Part shown: piece by piece, positions 1 through 8,110 of the stretch
How the letters are laid out: each line of letters opens with the position of its first letter
Numbering within the stretch: the stretch's first letter is position 1
Assembly: GCA_002407045.1 (NCBI GenBank)
Contig: DHKB01000037.1
Span: 1-31,386, forward strand
Origin: Candidatus Bruticola papionis
GTDB lineage: Bacteria > Vulcanimicrobiota > Xenobia > Xenobiales > Xenobiaceae
Reading direction: 5' to 3'
Length of the DNA stretch: 31,386 nt
Translations under genes and position numbers: made by a program
Notes under the pieces: model-generated
Seen by the model: only the letters and a program-made list of their open reading frames with translations
Databases searched by the model: none
What the model was told of the DNA's origin: nothing

Positions 1-36
1 AATTCTTCCCAAACAGGTTTATCATTTTTATCCATG
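1..36 (-). CDS. 5' end of an unidentified gene, cut by the window edge
   Basis: Reading leftward from an ATG at 36, the visible codons give MDKNDKPVWEE and run off the window. A GAGG Shine-Dalgarno-like block lies about 9 nt upstream of the ATG, which is why I accept this start. Eleven residues are too few to assign a family. The four CAGTCACC repeats at 59-121 lie directly upstream and could act on its promoter. It is transcribed away from the hsd operon. Confidence 0.4.
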
Positions 37-58
37 CGTTAAAGCCTCTAACAATTTA

Positions 59-121
59 CAGTCACCCTATCAGTCACCTTTACAGTCACCATACCAGTAA
101 CTCCTGTGGCGATCAGTCACC
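59..121. repeat. 12-bp-period CAGTCACC repeats
   Basis: CAGTCACC occurs at 59-66, 71-78, 83-90 and 114-121, with a degenerate copy (CAGTAACT) at 95. The first four units keep an exact 12-bp period. The block lies 23-86 nt upstream of the minus-strand start at 36, so it may be a cluster of regulator half-sites. Read on the plus strand it would encode a Q-S-P-(Y/L) peptide repeat that soon stops, so a decayed coding repeat is an alternative. Confidence 0.6.
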
Positions 122-124
122 CAT

Positions 125-160
125 AAAAACAAAAGCAGTCTTTGCATAGCTTGTACGCTA
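125..160. repeat. Left copy of the direct repeat bracketing the type I RM operon
   Basis: Begins with AAAAACAAAAGCAG and ends with TAGC-TTGTAC-GCTA. The same sequence with about five substitutions and one indel recurs at 6476-6510, just past hsdR. The right copy is part of a complete terminator hairpin, whereas this copy keeps the inner TAGC/GCTA stem but lacks the outer 3' arm. It therefore looks like a partial duplicate made when the RM cassette entered. Confidence 0.65.
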
Positions 161-261
161 AGTTTCAAATATAACCAAAAATGAAAAAAAAGACTAACAA
201 CGAAAACGAAGGCGCGTTGAAGTACATATTGTGCAAATAGTTACACAAAGGGAAAAATACA

Positions 262-2043
262 ATGGCGTATAGTGATAATTTAATTACAAGTGTTGGCAAA
301 AATTCTAATGATACAGCAGCTCTGATATGGTCTGTTGCTGATGACCTTGTAGGAGCGTATAAACCACATGAATATGGCTTAGTTATTCTACCTATGACGG
401 TAATCAAGCGTTTTCACGATTGTTTATTACCAACGCACCAGAAAGTTTTAGACACATATAAAAAAGTTGAGAAATTAGCTGTAAAAGACGGATTTTTAAA
501 GAAAGCGTCCGGCTACCAATTTTATAACACAAGTAAATTTACATTTAAGACCTTGATTGCAGACCCAGAAAATATCGTAGATAATTTCAAGGCATATTTG
601 AATGGATTTTCTGATAATGTCCAAGATATTTTGGCACGTATGGAGTTTGATGCTCAGATTAAGCACATGGAAGAAGCTGACCTTCTCTATCAGGTGATCT
701 CAGACTTCTGTACAGATAAAGGTGATTTTTCACCTGAAAAAATCAGTGCTGTCGATATGGGATACGTGTTTGAAAATCTTGTTCGTAGATTCTCTGAATC
801 TTATAACGAAGAAGCCGGAGCCCATTTCACAAGCCGTGACATTATCTACTTGATGAGTGACCTTTTGATTGCTGGTGATGAATCTGCATTTACAGGTGAT
901 GGCATCTCAAAGACCGTTTACGATATGACAATGGGAACTTCTCAGATGCTTACTTGTATGGAAGAAAGATTGAAACAGATGGATGCAGAGGCAGACGTTA
1001 CTGTATTCGGTCAGGAGTTCAATCCATTTACATTCGGTATTGCCAAGGCCGATATGCTTATTCGTGGTGGAGATCCTAATAATATGCAATTTGGTGATAC
1101 CTTATCTGAAGATAAGTTCAGCGGATACAAGTTTGATTATGTTATTAGCAATCCCCCATTTGGTATTCCTTGGAAGCGTGAGGAAAAAGCAGTCATAGCT
1201 GAATATAACAAAGGTGCAGAAGGAAGATTCGCACCGGGACTGCCAGCAAAAAGTGATGGCCAGCTTTTGTTTATGCTAAATGGTTTGGCAAAACTTAAAG
1301 ATGACGGCCAAATGGCCATTATTCAAAACGGCTCTTCTCTATTTAATGGCGATGCAAGTTCAGGACCTTCTGAAATTCGTAGATATTTAATTGAAAATGA
1401 TTGGCTAGATGCCATTGTGCAGCTGCCCAATAACGCTTTTTATAATACCGGCATTGCAACGTATATCTGGATTGTAATGAAGGATAAGCCTGCGGCACAT
1501 CAGGGCAAAGTGCAGCTAATTGACGCCTCCGCTTGTTGTTCAGCCAGGCGTAAAAATATCGGTTCAAAAAACGTAGATATTACAAAGGCTTGCCGTGATT
1601 TAATTGTTAAAGTGTACGGCGCTTATGTAGATGGAAGATACAATGATGTTGACGAAAACGGCAGTGCCATTCTTGTAAAAAGTAAAGTTATGGATGCTGT
1701 CGATCTTGGCTATAATAAAATTGTTGTAGAAACACCGCAATTAGATAAAGATGGCCATGTTGTTACTAAAAAAGGTAAGCCAGTAGCCGATTCAGCAAAA
1801 CGTGATACAGAAAATGTGCCCTTGGCAGAAGATATTGATGTCTATTTTAAACGTGAGGTTTTGCCCTATAATCCGCAAGCTTGGATTGATAAAGCTAAAA
1901 CAAAAGTTGGATATGAAATTCCCTTCACCAGAACATTCTATGAATATAAGCAAATTGAGCCCTCAGAGAAAATAGCAGCACGTATTGAGGAACATGAAAA
2001 GAGCTTGATGGCAAAATTGCGTGATTTATTTGGCGGTGAATAA
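262..2043 (+). CDS. hsdM: Type I restriction-modification DNA methyltransferase subunit HsdM
   Basis: Adenine-N6 methyltransferase subunit of a type I restriction enzyme: with HsdS it methylates the bipartite target, and with HsdR added it restricts unmodified DNA. The 593-aa protein has an N-terminal helical HsdM_N region (about 20-150) followed by the N6_Mtase fold. The SAM-binding motif is YDMTMGTSQML (220-230), a variant of the usual DPTCGTGGML, and the catalytic motif IV is NPPF (297-300). The ATG at 262 follows AAAGGGA. The stop is 2 nt before the hsdS start, so the three hsd genes form one compact operon. The variant motif I looks like a subfamily feature because the rest of the domain is intact. 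Confidence 0.95.
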   Translation: MAYSDNLITSVGKNSNDTAALIWSVADDLVGAYKPHEYGLVILPMTVIKRFHDCLLPTHQKVLDTYKKVEKLAVKDGFLKKASGYQFYNTSKFTFKTLIADPENIVDNFKAYLNGFSDNVQDILARMEFDAQIKHMEEADLLYQVISDFCTDKGDFSPEKISAVDMGYVFENLVRRFSESYNEEAGAHFTSRDIIYLMSDLLIAGDESAFTGDGISKTVYDMTMGTSQMLTCMEERLKQMDAEADVTVFGQEFNPFTFGIAKADMLIRGGDPNNMQFGDTLSEDKFSGYKFDYVISNPPFGIPWKREEKAVIAEYNKGAEGRFAPGLPAKSDGQLLFMLNGLAKLKDDGQMAIIQNGSSLFNGDASSGPSEIRRYLIENDWLDAIVQLPNNAFYNTGIATYIWIVMKDKPAAHQGKVQLIDASACCSARRKNIGSKNVDITKACRDLIVKVYGAYVDGRYNDVDENGSAILVKSKVMDAVDLGYNKIVVETPQLDKDGHVVTKKGKPVADSAKRDTENVPLAEDIDVYFKREVLPYNPQAWIDKAKTKVGYEIPFTRTFYEYKQIEPSEKIAARIEEHEKSLMAKLRDLFGGE

Positions 2044-2045
2044 TT

Positions 2046-3380
2046 ATGAAGACTGTAATTAGACCTGAAAGCGAAATGAAGAATAGCGGGATTGAGTGGG
2101 TTGGGGAAATTCCTAATAGCTGGAAAAATATACCGTTAAAGAGAATTATAATTGATAGAGCAGGTGGAGCTTGGGGAAGTGAACCATGTGAAAATAATTC
2201 CATAATATGTATGAGAATTGCTGATTTCGATTTCGACAGGGGCGTTTTTCAAAACAAAAATGAATCTGAACTGACAAGACGTTCATATGAGCAATCGCAA
2301 GTTAATAAATTATTGTTGCAGACGAACGATATTTGCATTGAAAAATCTGGCGGAGGTGAAAAAACACCCGTTGGAAGAGCAGTTTTATTTGATAAGGCAT
2401 ATGATGCTCTATTTGCAAATTTTATGGATAGAATTAGAATTGACAGCGATTTAGCTTTTCCAAAATACGTAGAATATTATTTAAGGGCAATGTATTTTCT
2501 TTCAGTTACTACTCTGTATATAAAACAGACAACTGGGATTCAAAATTTAAACTTGACATCTTTATTACAAAAAGAGGTTATAACAATACCATCCATATCT
2601 GAGCAGCAAGCCATTGCCGATTATTTGGACGAAACTTGTTCCAAAATTGATAAAATCATTGCAGAAGCGAAGACAAGCATTGATGAATACAAAAACTTAC
2701 GTGAATCTGTAATATCAAATGCGACTACATATGGAATTAAAAAAAATCGTTGTGTGAAATTTAGTAGTGCAGAATGGGTTTTAGAAATTCCAACTGATTG
2801 GGATATGATTCCAGCGAAAGCATTATTTTCGCAAAGCAATGAGCGCAAACATGCTGATGATGTTCAGTTAACTGCAAGTCAGAAATATGGAATTATTTCT
2901 CAGGTTGAATATATGAAGCGAGAAAATTCAAGAATTGTAATAGCTACACAAGGAATTGAAAATTGGAAACATGTTGAACCCAATGATTTTATTATTAGCT
3001 TGAGAAGTTTTCAAGGCGGGCTTGAAAAGAGTGATGTGAGTGGCTGTATTACATGGCATTATGTTGTTTTAAAGCCAAATAATGGCGTGTATTGCGATTA
3101 TTTCAAATGGCTATTTAAATCTGATAAATATATAAATGCGTTACAAGGTACTTGTAATTTTATTAGAGATGGACAGGATTTAAGATTTTCAAATTTCATT
3201 CAAGTTCCACTATTAGCAGTGCCAATTGAAGAGCAGAAAGAAATTGCAAATTATTTGAATAAAGAGGTTCCTAAAATTGATTCCCTCATCACTGAAAAAC
3301 AATCCCTTATTGCCGACCTTGAAGCCTACAAAAAATCACTAATTTATGAAGTAGTAACAGGAAAAAGAAAGGTAGTATAA
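2046..3380 (+). CDS. hsdS: Type I restriction enzyme specificity subunit HsdS
   Basis: DNA-recognition subunit with the standard two-half design. The first target-recognition domain opens with GIEWVGEIPNSWKNIPLK and is followed by the central conserved helix (SEQQAIADYLDETCSKIDKI). The second opens with AEWVLEIPTDWDMIPAK and ends in the C-terminal helix (EEQKEIANYLNKEVPKIDSL). The two halves contact the two parts of an asymmetric bipartite site through a coiled-coil spacer. At 444 aa it is full length. The recognition sequence cannot be read from the protein. It lies 2 nt after hsdM and 3 nt before hsdR. Confidence 0.93.
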   Translation: MKTVIRPESEMKNSGIEWVGEIPNSWKNIPLKRIIIDRAGGAWGSEPCENNSIICMRIADFDFDRGVFQNKNESELTRRSYEQSQVNKLLLQTNDICIEKSGGGEKTPVGRAVLFDKAYDALFANFMDRIRIDSDLAFPKYVEYYLRAMYFLSVTTLYIKQTTGIQNLNLTSLLQKEVITIPSISEQQAIADYLDETCSKIDKIIAEAKTSIDEYKNLRESVISNATTYGIKKNRCVKFSSAEWVLEIPTDWDMIPAKALFSQSNERKHADDVQLTASQKYGIISQVEYMKRENSRIVIATQGIENWKHVEPNDFIISLRSFQGGLEKSDVSGCITWHYVVLKPNNGVYCDYFKWLFKSDKYINALQGTCNFIRDGQDLRFSNFIQVPLLAVPIEEQKEIANYLNKEVPKIDSLITEKQSLIADLEAYKKSLIYEVVTGKRKVV

Positions 3381-3383
3381 GTC

Positions 3384-6300
3384 ATGGCTGAAAATGAAAA
3401 ACAGTTTGAAGCTAATATTGAAGCCTTTTTTATTTCGCCTGCTGGTGGCTTCGAAAAAGCAACTGATGCCGGTTATAAAGCTTCTGTGGACATGGCGATC
3501 GACATTTCTACCTTGGTCAATTTCGTGAAAGCTACCCAGCCAATTATGTGGCAGCGCTTTGAAAAACAATGCGATTCTGACCCATACAAAAAATTCTATA
3601 AATGTTTTGAAGATGCTGTGCATATGGATGGCTTGCTGTCTGTTATGCGTCATGGGTTTAAGCATCGCGGAATGGATTTTAAAGTTTGTTATTTTAAGCC
3701 AGAATCTACTCTAAATGATGCTGCCGTCAAAAAATATAAGCAAAATATATGTCAGTGTATTAGACAGTGGCATTATTCAACGCAAAATAATAATTCGGTT
3801 GATATGATGCTTGCTATAAATGGCATTCCGGTAGTTGCCATTGAATTAAAGAATCAACTGACAGGCCAAACAGTAGATAATGCTAAGTTACAGTGGCAAT
3901 ATGACAGAGACAAAAGAGAACCGGCCTTTCAGTTAAACCACCGTATCCTCGCCTATTTTGCCATAGATCTTTATGAAGCCTGGATGACCACAGAATTAAA
4001 AGGTTCTGATACCTATTTTTTGCCATTTAATCAAGGCTCTAACGGAGCCGGAAACGATGGTGGCGCCGGCAACCCTCAAGCAAAGGATGATAACTACGTA
4101 ACTTCTTATATCTGGGAAAACGTATTACAAAAAGATAGCTTGCTAGATATTATTCAGAAATTTATCAGCTTTGAGGTAAAGACCGAGAAAAAAGAAGATG
4201 GGAAAAACATTACCAAAAAGCGTCTAATTTTCCCTAGATACCACCAATTAGACGTTGTTCGTAAATTAATCGCTGATGTTCATAAAAATGGCTCTGGCAA
4301 CAATTATCTAATTCAGCATTCTGCTGGCTCAGGAAAATCTAACTCTATTGCCTGGACAGCATACCGTTTAGCTTCATTACATAATGATAATAATGAGCCT
4401 ATATTTACGTCTGTTGTTATTGTAACTGATAGGCGCAATTTAGACGCACAGTTGCAAGAAACAATCACTGGATTTGATCATACGCTTGGTAGTGTATGCG
4501 CAATTGATGAGAAGAAATCTTCTAAGGATTTAAGGGACGCTCTGAATGCTGGAAAGAGAATCATTGTAACAACTTTGCAGAAATTCCCAGTTATTTATGA
4601 AGAAGTAAATGACACAACAGATAAGAGATTCGCAATTATCGTAGATGAAGCCCATTCTTCTCAGACTGGCTCATCTGCCATGAAATTAAAGGCCGCACTT
4701 GCAGATGTATCAGATGCTTTGAAAGAGTACGCAGAACTGGAAGGAAAAGCTGAAGATGAATTGCTAGATGATAATGATCGTCTGGTGCGCGAAATTATTT
4801 CCCATGGAAAGCACAAAAATCTTTCATTCTTTGCCTTTACGGCTACACCCAAAAGTGCAACATTGGAAATGTTCGGCACAGAATGGAATGATGGCTCTTA
4901 CCATCCATTCCACGTATATTCTATGCGTCAAGCAATTGAAGAAGGATTTATTCTGGATGTTCTTCAGAACTACACGACGTATAAAACATGTTATCAGATT
5001 GCAAAAAATACAAAAGACAACCCTGATGTTCCAGAGTCAAAAGCATTAAAGACTATTAGAAAATACGAAGAATTGCATCCGTACAACATTCAGCAAAAAT
5101 CAGCGATTATTGTTGAAACATTCCGCAATGTAACGAAACAGAAAATCAAAGGTAAAGGCAAAATGATGGTTGTAACATCATCACGTCTGGCAGCTGTTCG
5201 TTATTACCATGAAATTAAAAATTATTTGGAATTAAATAATTATCATGATATAGAAATCTTAGCCGCTTTCTCCGGTTCTATAAAAGATCCTGAAGATGTG
5301 ACAGAAATTGAGTGGACAGAAAGCAAGCTCAATGGTGTAAATGAATCGCAGACAAAACAGGTATTTCATAATGAAGGAAATATTTTAATTGTAGCTGAGA
5401 AATATCAGACTGGATTTGATGAGCCATTACTCCATACAATGATTGTAGATAAGAAATTGCGTGGTGTAAAAGCAGTTCAGACTTTAAGCCGATTGAATCG
5501 TATCCATCCAGATAAACAGAATACATTCATTATTGATTTTGTGAATACAAAAGAAGATATTCTAAAGGCGTTTCAACCGTTTTATCAGGAAACATCGTTA
5601 GCTCAGGAAATCAATACAGATTTGATTTACAAGACACAAAAGATGTTGCGTGCTTTTAATATTTATGATGATGCAGATATTGCAAGCGTGAATAAAATCT
5701 ATTTCGACGAGGATAAACGAAAAGCGAATAAGATTCAGGCAGCAGTAACCAATGCGTTATTACCAGTTCAGCAAAAATATAATGCGTTGGATCAGGAACA
5801 AAGGTATCAATTCCGTAAGCTTTGCAGAACATTTGTCAAGTGGTATGGCTATATCACTCAGATTGCGCGTATGTTTGATAAGCAAATGCATAATGAGTAT
5901 ATCTTCTGCTCTTACATTGCAAAGATTGTACCAGCAGATCCAACGATACCATTTGATATTGGCAATAGAGTTAAACTTGAATATTACAATCTTGAGAAAA
6001 CTTATGAAGGCTCTATTGAACTTGTAAAAGAAGAAAAAAGCGTTTATGAACCTGCTAAGTTGAAAAAGCCTATAAAAATGGTTGAGACACTTAGTCCATT
6101 AGAAAAAGTTATTGAAAAAATCAATCAACAATATATGGGAAACTTTACTGAGGGCGACAAGGTTGTAATTACTGCACTGCATCAGAAATTAAAGAGCAAC
6201 AAAAAATTGATAAAAGCTGCCAAAACAGATGGTCGTCAAATTTTTGAAAAAAATATTTTCCCGCAGTTGTTTAATGATGCAGCACAAGAAGCATACATTG

Positions 6301-6410
6301 AAAGTACGGAAACATACACAAAACTATTTGAAGATGCTGGAAAATATCATGCTATTATGAGTGCACTAGCTCAGATAATGTTTGATGAGTTGAAAAATGA
6401 AAAAGAATAA
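3384..6410 (+). CDS. hsdR: Type I restriction enzyme endonuclease/translocase subunit HsdR
   Basis: ATP-dependent DNA translocase and nuclease of the type I complex. The N-terminal PD-(D/E)XK nuclease is visible as D140 followed by E154-L-K156 in a VVAIELKNQ strand. The SF2 helicase motor follows: Walker A SAGSGKS (313-319), DEAH (421-424), TATP just after, and a helicase C-terminal part with a QTGFDEP motif. The C-terminal helical region would dock on HsdM/HsdS. The length, 1008 aa, is normal and no frameshift is visible. A GAAAGG block precedes the ATG. It closes the hsd operon, and the right copy of the flanking repeat starts 66 bp downstream. Confidence 0.94.
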   Translation: MAENEKQFEANIEAFFISPAGGFEKATDAGYKASVDMAIDISTLVNFVKATQPIMWQRFEKQCDSDPYKKFYKCFEDAVHMDGLLSVMRHGFKHRGMDFKVCYFKPESTLNDAAVKKYKQNICQCIRQWHYSTQNNNSVDMMLAINGIPVVAIELKNQLTGQTVDNAKLQWQYDRDKREPAFQLNHRILAYFAIDLYEAWMTTELKGSDTYFLPFNQGSNGAGNDGGAGNPQAKDDNYVTSYIWENVLQKDSLLDIIQKFISFEVKTEKKEDGKNITKKRLIFPRYHQLDVVRKLIADVHKNGSGNNYLIQHSAGSGKSNSIAWTAYRLASLHNDNNEPIFTSVVIVTDRRNLDAQLQETITGFDHTLGSVCAIDEKKSSKDLRDALNAGKRIIVTTLQKFPVIYEEVNDTTDKRFAIIVDEAHSSQTGSSAMKLKAALADVSDALKEYAELEGKAEDELLDDNDRLVREIISHGKHKNLSFFAFTATPKSATLEMFGTEWNDGSYHPFHVYSMRQAIEEGFILDVLQNYTTYKTCYQIAKNTKDNPDVPESKALKTIRKYEELHPYNIQQKSAIIVETFRNVTKQKIKGKGKMMVVTSSRLAAVRYYHEIKNYLELNNYHDIEILAAFSGSIKDPEDVTEIEWTESKLNGVNESQTKQVFHNEGNILIVAEKYQTGFDEPLLHTMIVDKKLRGVKAVQTLSRLNRIHPDKQNTFIIDFVNTKEDILKAFQPFYQETSLAQEINTDLIYKTQKMLRAFNIYDDADIASVNKIYFDEDKRKANKIQAAVTNALLPVQQKYNALDQEQRYQFRKLCRTFVKWYGYITQIARMFDKQMHNEYIFCSYIAKIVPADPTIPFDIGNRVKLEYYNLEKTYEGSIELVKEEKSVYEPAKLKKPIKMVETLSPLEKVIEKINQQYMGNFTEGDKVVITALHQKLKSNKKLIKAAKTDGRQIFEKNIFPQLFNDAAQEAYIESTETYTKLFEDAGKYHAIMSALAQIMFDELKNEKE

Positions 6411-6433
6411 GCATTGGTAACACAAAAATATAA

Positions 6434-6463
6434 TCCCGTGGTAACGGCAATGGTTCCACGGGA
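6434..6463 (+). other. Hairpin after hsdR
   Basis: TCCCGTGG at 6434-6441 pairs perfectly with CCACGGGA at 6456-6463, 24 bp after the hsdR stop. No T-run follows, so it is not a canonical intrinsic terminator. It may stabilise the hsd mRNA 3' end. Confidence 0.5.
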
Positions 6464-6475
6464 CTACGTGTCTGC

Positions 6476-6533
6476 AAAAACAAAAGCAGCCTTCGCCTAG
6501 CCGTATGCTACAAACGAAAGCTGCCTTCCTATA
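6476..6533 (-). terminator. Intrinsic terminator of the 6554-10653 operon; contains the right copy of the RM-flanking repeat
   Basis: On the minus strand GCAGCTTTCG pairs with CGAAGGCTGC (one mismatch), enclosing an inner TAGC/GCTA stem. It is followed by TTTTGTTTTT, a good intrinsic terminator just past the Gly-zipper gene stop. The 6476-6510 part is the right copy of the direct repeat also found at 125-160. Confidence 0.7.
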
Positions 6534-6553
6534 TATAAACGCAATAGTAATAG

Positions 6554-8047
6554 CTAAAAGCCAAAGAGGCTAGCTACACCGCTACAGATGCTACTCCCAA
6601 TATTTGCTACTACGTTTACTGCAGATCTTGCGAAACTTACCGCTGCACTGGCTGCATTTTTTACTACATTACGAGCTCCATCATATAACGCCTTGGCCCC
6701 TTGCATTACTACACCGCCAATGGTAGAGCCGGCTATATAGCCTGCGGCGTTGCCTACAAATCCGCCTATGGCAGTACCCCACGGGCCTATTACTGAACCT
6801 AACGCTGAACCTACTATGGCCCCTCCCTTAGCGGCTACGGCTATTCCGGCTACACAAGCGCCTGTTGTCTGGGCCATAACTTCTAAACCTTCATGAACGG
6901 TCAATTTTCCGTCGGCTACTTGCTTGGCGACCTTGACATTCTCGATAGCCACAAAAGCCACATTGGCACAAACATTTCCGCTGCCACCTTTAAGCTGCTG
7001 TATCTGCGGTATCAAGCCTTTCTCTCCAGCTACCCTTACAGCACCAGCTACTGCTACTTTTACTCCTTCATCTACGCCAGCATCGACCGCTTTTTTTATA
7101 ACTTCGTCGCCGTCAATCTCTTCTCCATTAAGAACCTTTTGGGCAAGATCTCTACCAACAGCCACAGCAGCATTTTGCACACCAGCGTAACAAGCTTGTC
7201 TACCTATACTTAAAGCGGTAACTTTCAGCGAATATTCATTCTCTTTTATCTTAGGCTTAACTTTAGAACTTCCAGAATTGCTTTGTCTACCCGACTCTTG
7301 CTGCCGCTTTTCATTAGCTTCACGCGGAATCCAACCTTTTTCTTCAGCTACCTTGGTAGCGCCAGCTACTGCTACTTTTACTGCTTCACCTACGCCAGCA
7401 TCTACTGCTTTTTTGGCAACCTCGTCGCCGTCAATCTCTTCTCCATTGATAACCTTTTGAGCAATATCCTTACCGGCAGTAGTAGCAGCAGTTTGCACCC
7501 CAGCATGACAAGCTTGTTTGCCTATATTTAAAGCGCTATTTGACTCTTGGCGCTTCTCAGCAGCTTCGGTTTGGGCTCCAGCAGTAGAAGCAGACGCAGA
7601 ATTACCGCTGCCATTTTCTGCAGCAATTACTTTATATGTTGCTTCATTAGCGTTTTTAATAGCTTCTTCTAAGCTTTGTAAATATTCAGCTCTTTTGGGA
7701 ATTGGCATGTCCGCAGTAGCTTGCATTACTTTTGAAGCAAACCAACTCTCTTTACTTCTGCCTATAGCAATAGCTTTTTGCTGAGAAGCTTTCATCTCTT
7801 CAGCAGTTTGCAACGCAGAAATAATTCCGTTGCTTATAGCTTCAACTTCATTAGCGCTCTTTTCCGGTAATTGCTTATGCAACTCTTGCGCCAACCATTG
7901 AGCTAAAGGCACCTCTTGAGATTGAGAGGCAGCGTAGCTTTTTAAGAAGGCTTTTTCTATTTGGAAAACTTGCTTAGCTTTTTCTTCCGGCCAAATCTTC
8001 TCTACGCAGTAAGAGTCAAATACTTCCGCTTCTTGTTTGTCTTCCAT
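6554..8047 (-). CDS. Gly-zipper protein with two internal repeats, third gene of an AAA+ operon
   Basis: No named family or function is assigned. The 497-aa protein has three parts: a helical, charged N-terminus (1-140) and a Ser/Ala/Thr-rich linker; two copies of a 70-residue module (172-241 and 278-347), each with a GEEIDGDEV core and an alanine-rich amphipathic helix; and a C-terminal region with a long Gly-zipper (about 405-450, GSALGSVIGPWGTAIGGF) plus further hydrophobic helices. There is no signal peptide. Gly-zippers of this kind pack in membranes and occur in pore-forming and bacteriocin-like proteins. An AGGTAGG block precedes the ATG. It lies 63 bp after the AAA+ gene and ends at a terminator. 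Membrane insertion driven or restrained by the AAA+ partner is inference. Confidence 0.85.
   Translation of the reverse strand: MEDKQEAEVFDSYCVEKIWPEEKAKQVFQIEKAFLKSYAASQSQEVPLAQWLAQELHKQLPEKSANEVEAISNGIISALQTAEEMKASQQKAIAIGRSKESWFASKVMQATADMPIPKRAEYLQSLEEAIKNANEATYKVIAAENGSGNSASASTAGAQTEAAEKRQESNSALNIGKQACHAGVQTAATTAGKDIAQKVINGEEIDGDEVAKKAVDAGVGEAVKVAVAGATKVAEEKGWIPREANEKRQQESGRQSNSGSSKVKPKIKENEYSLKVTALSIGRQACYAGVQNAAVAVGRDLAQKVLNGEEIDGDEVIKKAVDAGVDEGVKVAVAGAVRVAGEKGLIPQIQQLKGGSGNVCANVAFVAIENVKVAKQVADGKLTVHEGLEVMAQTTGACVAGIAVAAKGGAIVGSALGSVIGPWGTAIGGFVGNAAGYIAGSTIGGVVMQGAKALYDGARNVVKNAASAAVSFARSAVNVVANIGSSICSGVASLFGF
7007..7216 (-). repeat. Internal repeat module 2 of the Gly-zipper protein
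   Basis: Residues 278-347, ALSIGRQACYAGVQ to EKGLIP. Most residues match module 1. The core NGEEIDGDEV-KKAVDAGV is identical apart from one position. Confidence 0.85.
7325..7534 (-). repeat. Internal repeat module 1 of the Gly-zipper protein
   Basis: Residues 172-241, ALNIGKQACHAGVQ to EKGWIP. It is separated from module 2 by a charged linker rich in E, K, Q, S and N. The offset is 106 residues. Confidence 0.85.
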
Positions 8048-8110
8048 TTTTTATCTACCTACCTTATTGCTACCCAAAGCCTAAAATGCCAAGCTAAATT
8101 ACGCGCTACT

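Noticed and set aside
59..121. CAGTCACC repeats as a CRISPR array
   Set aside because: The unit is 8 bp with a 12-bp period, with no spacers of CRISPR size and no cas genes.
6893..7784. Several plus-strand open frames opposite the Gly-zipper gene
   Set aside because: They are antisense shadows of its repeats (Ser/Pro/Thr/Ala-rich), without ribosome-binding sites or family resemblance.
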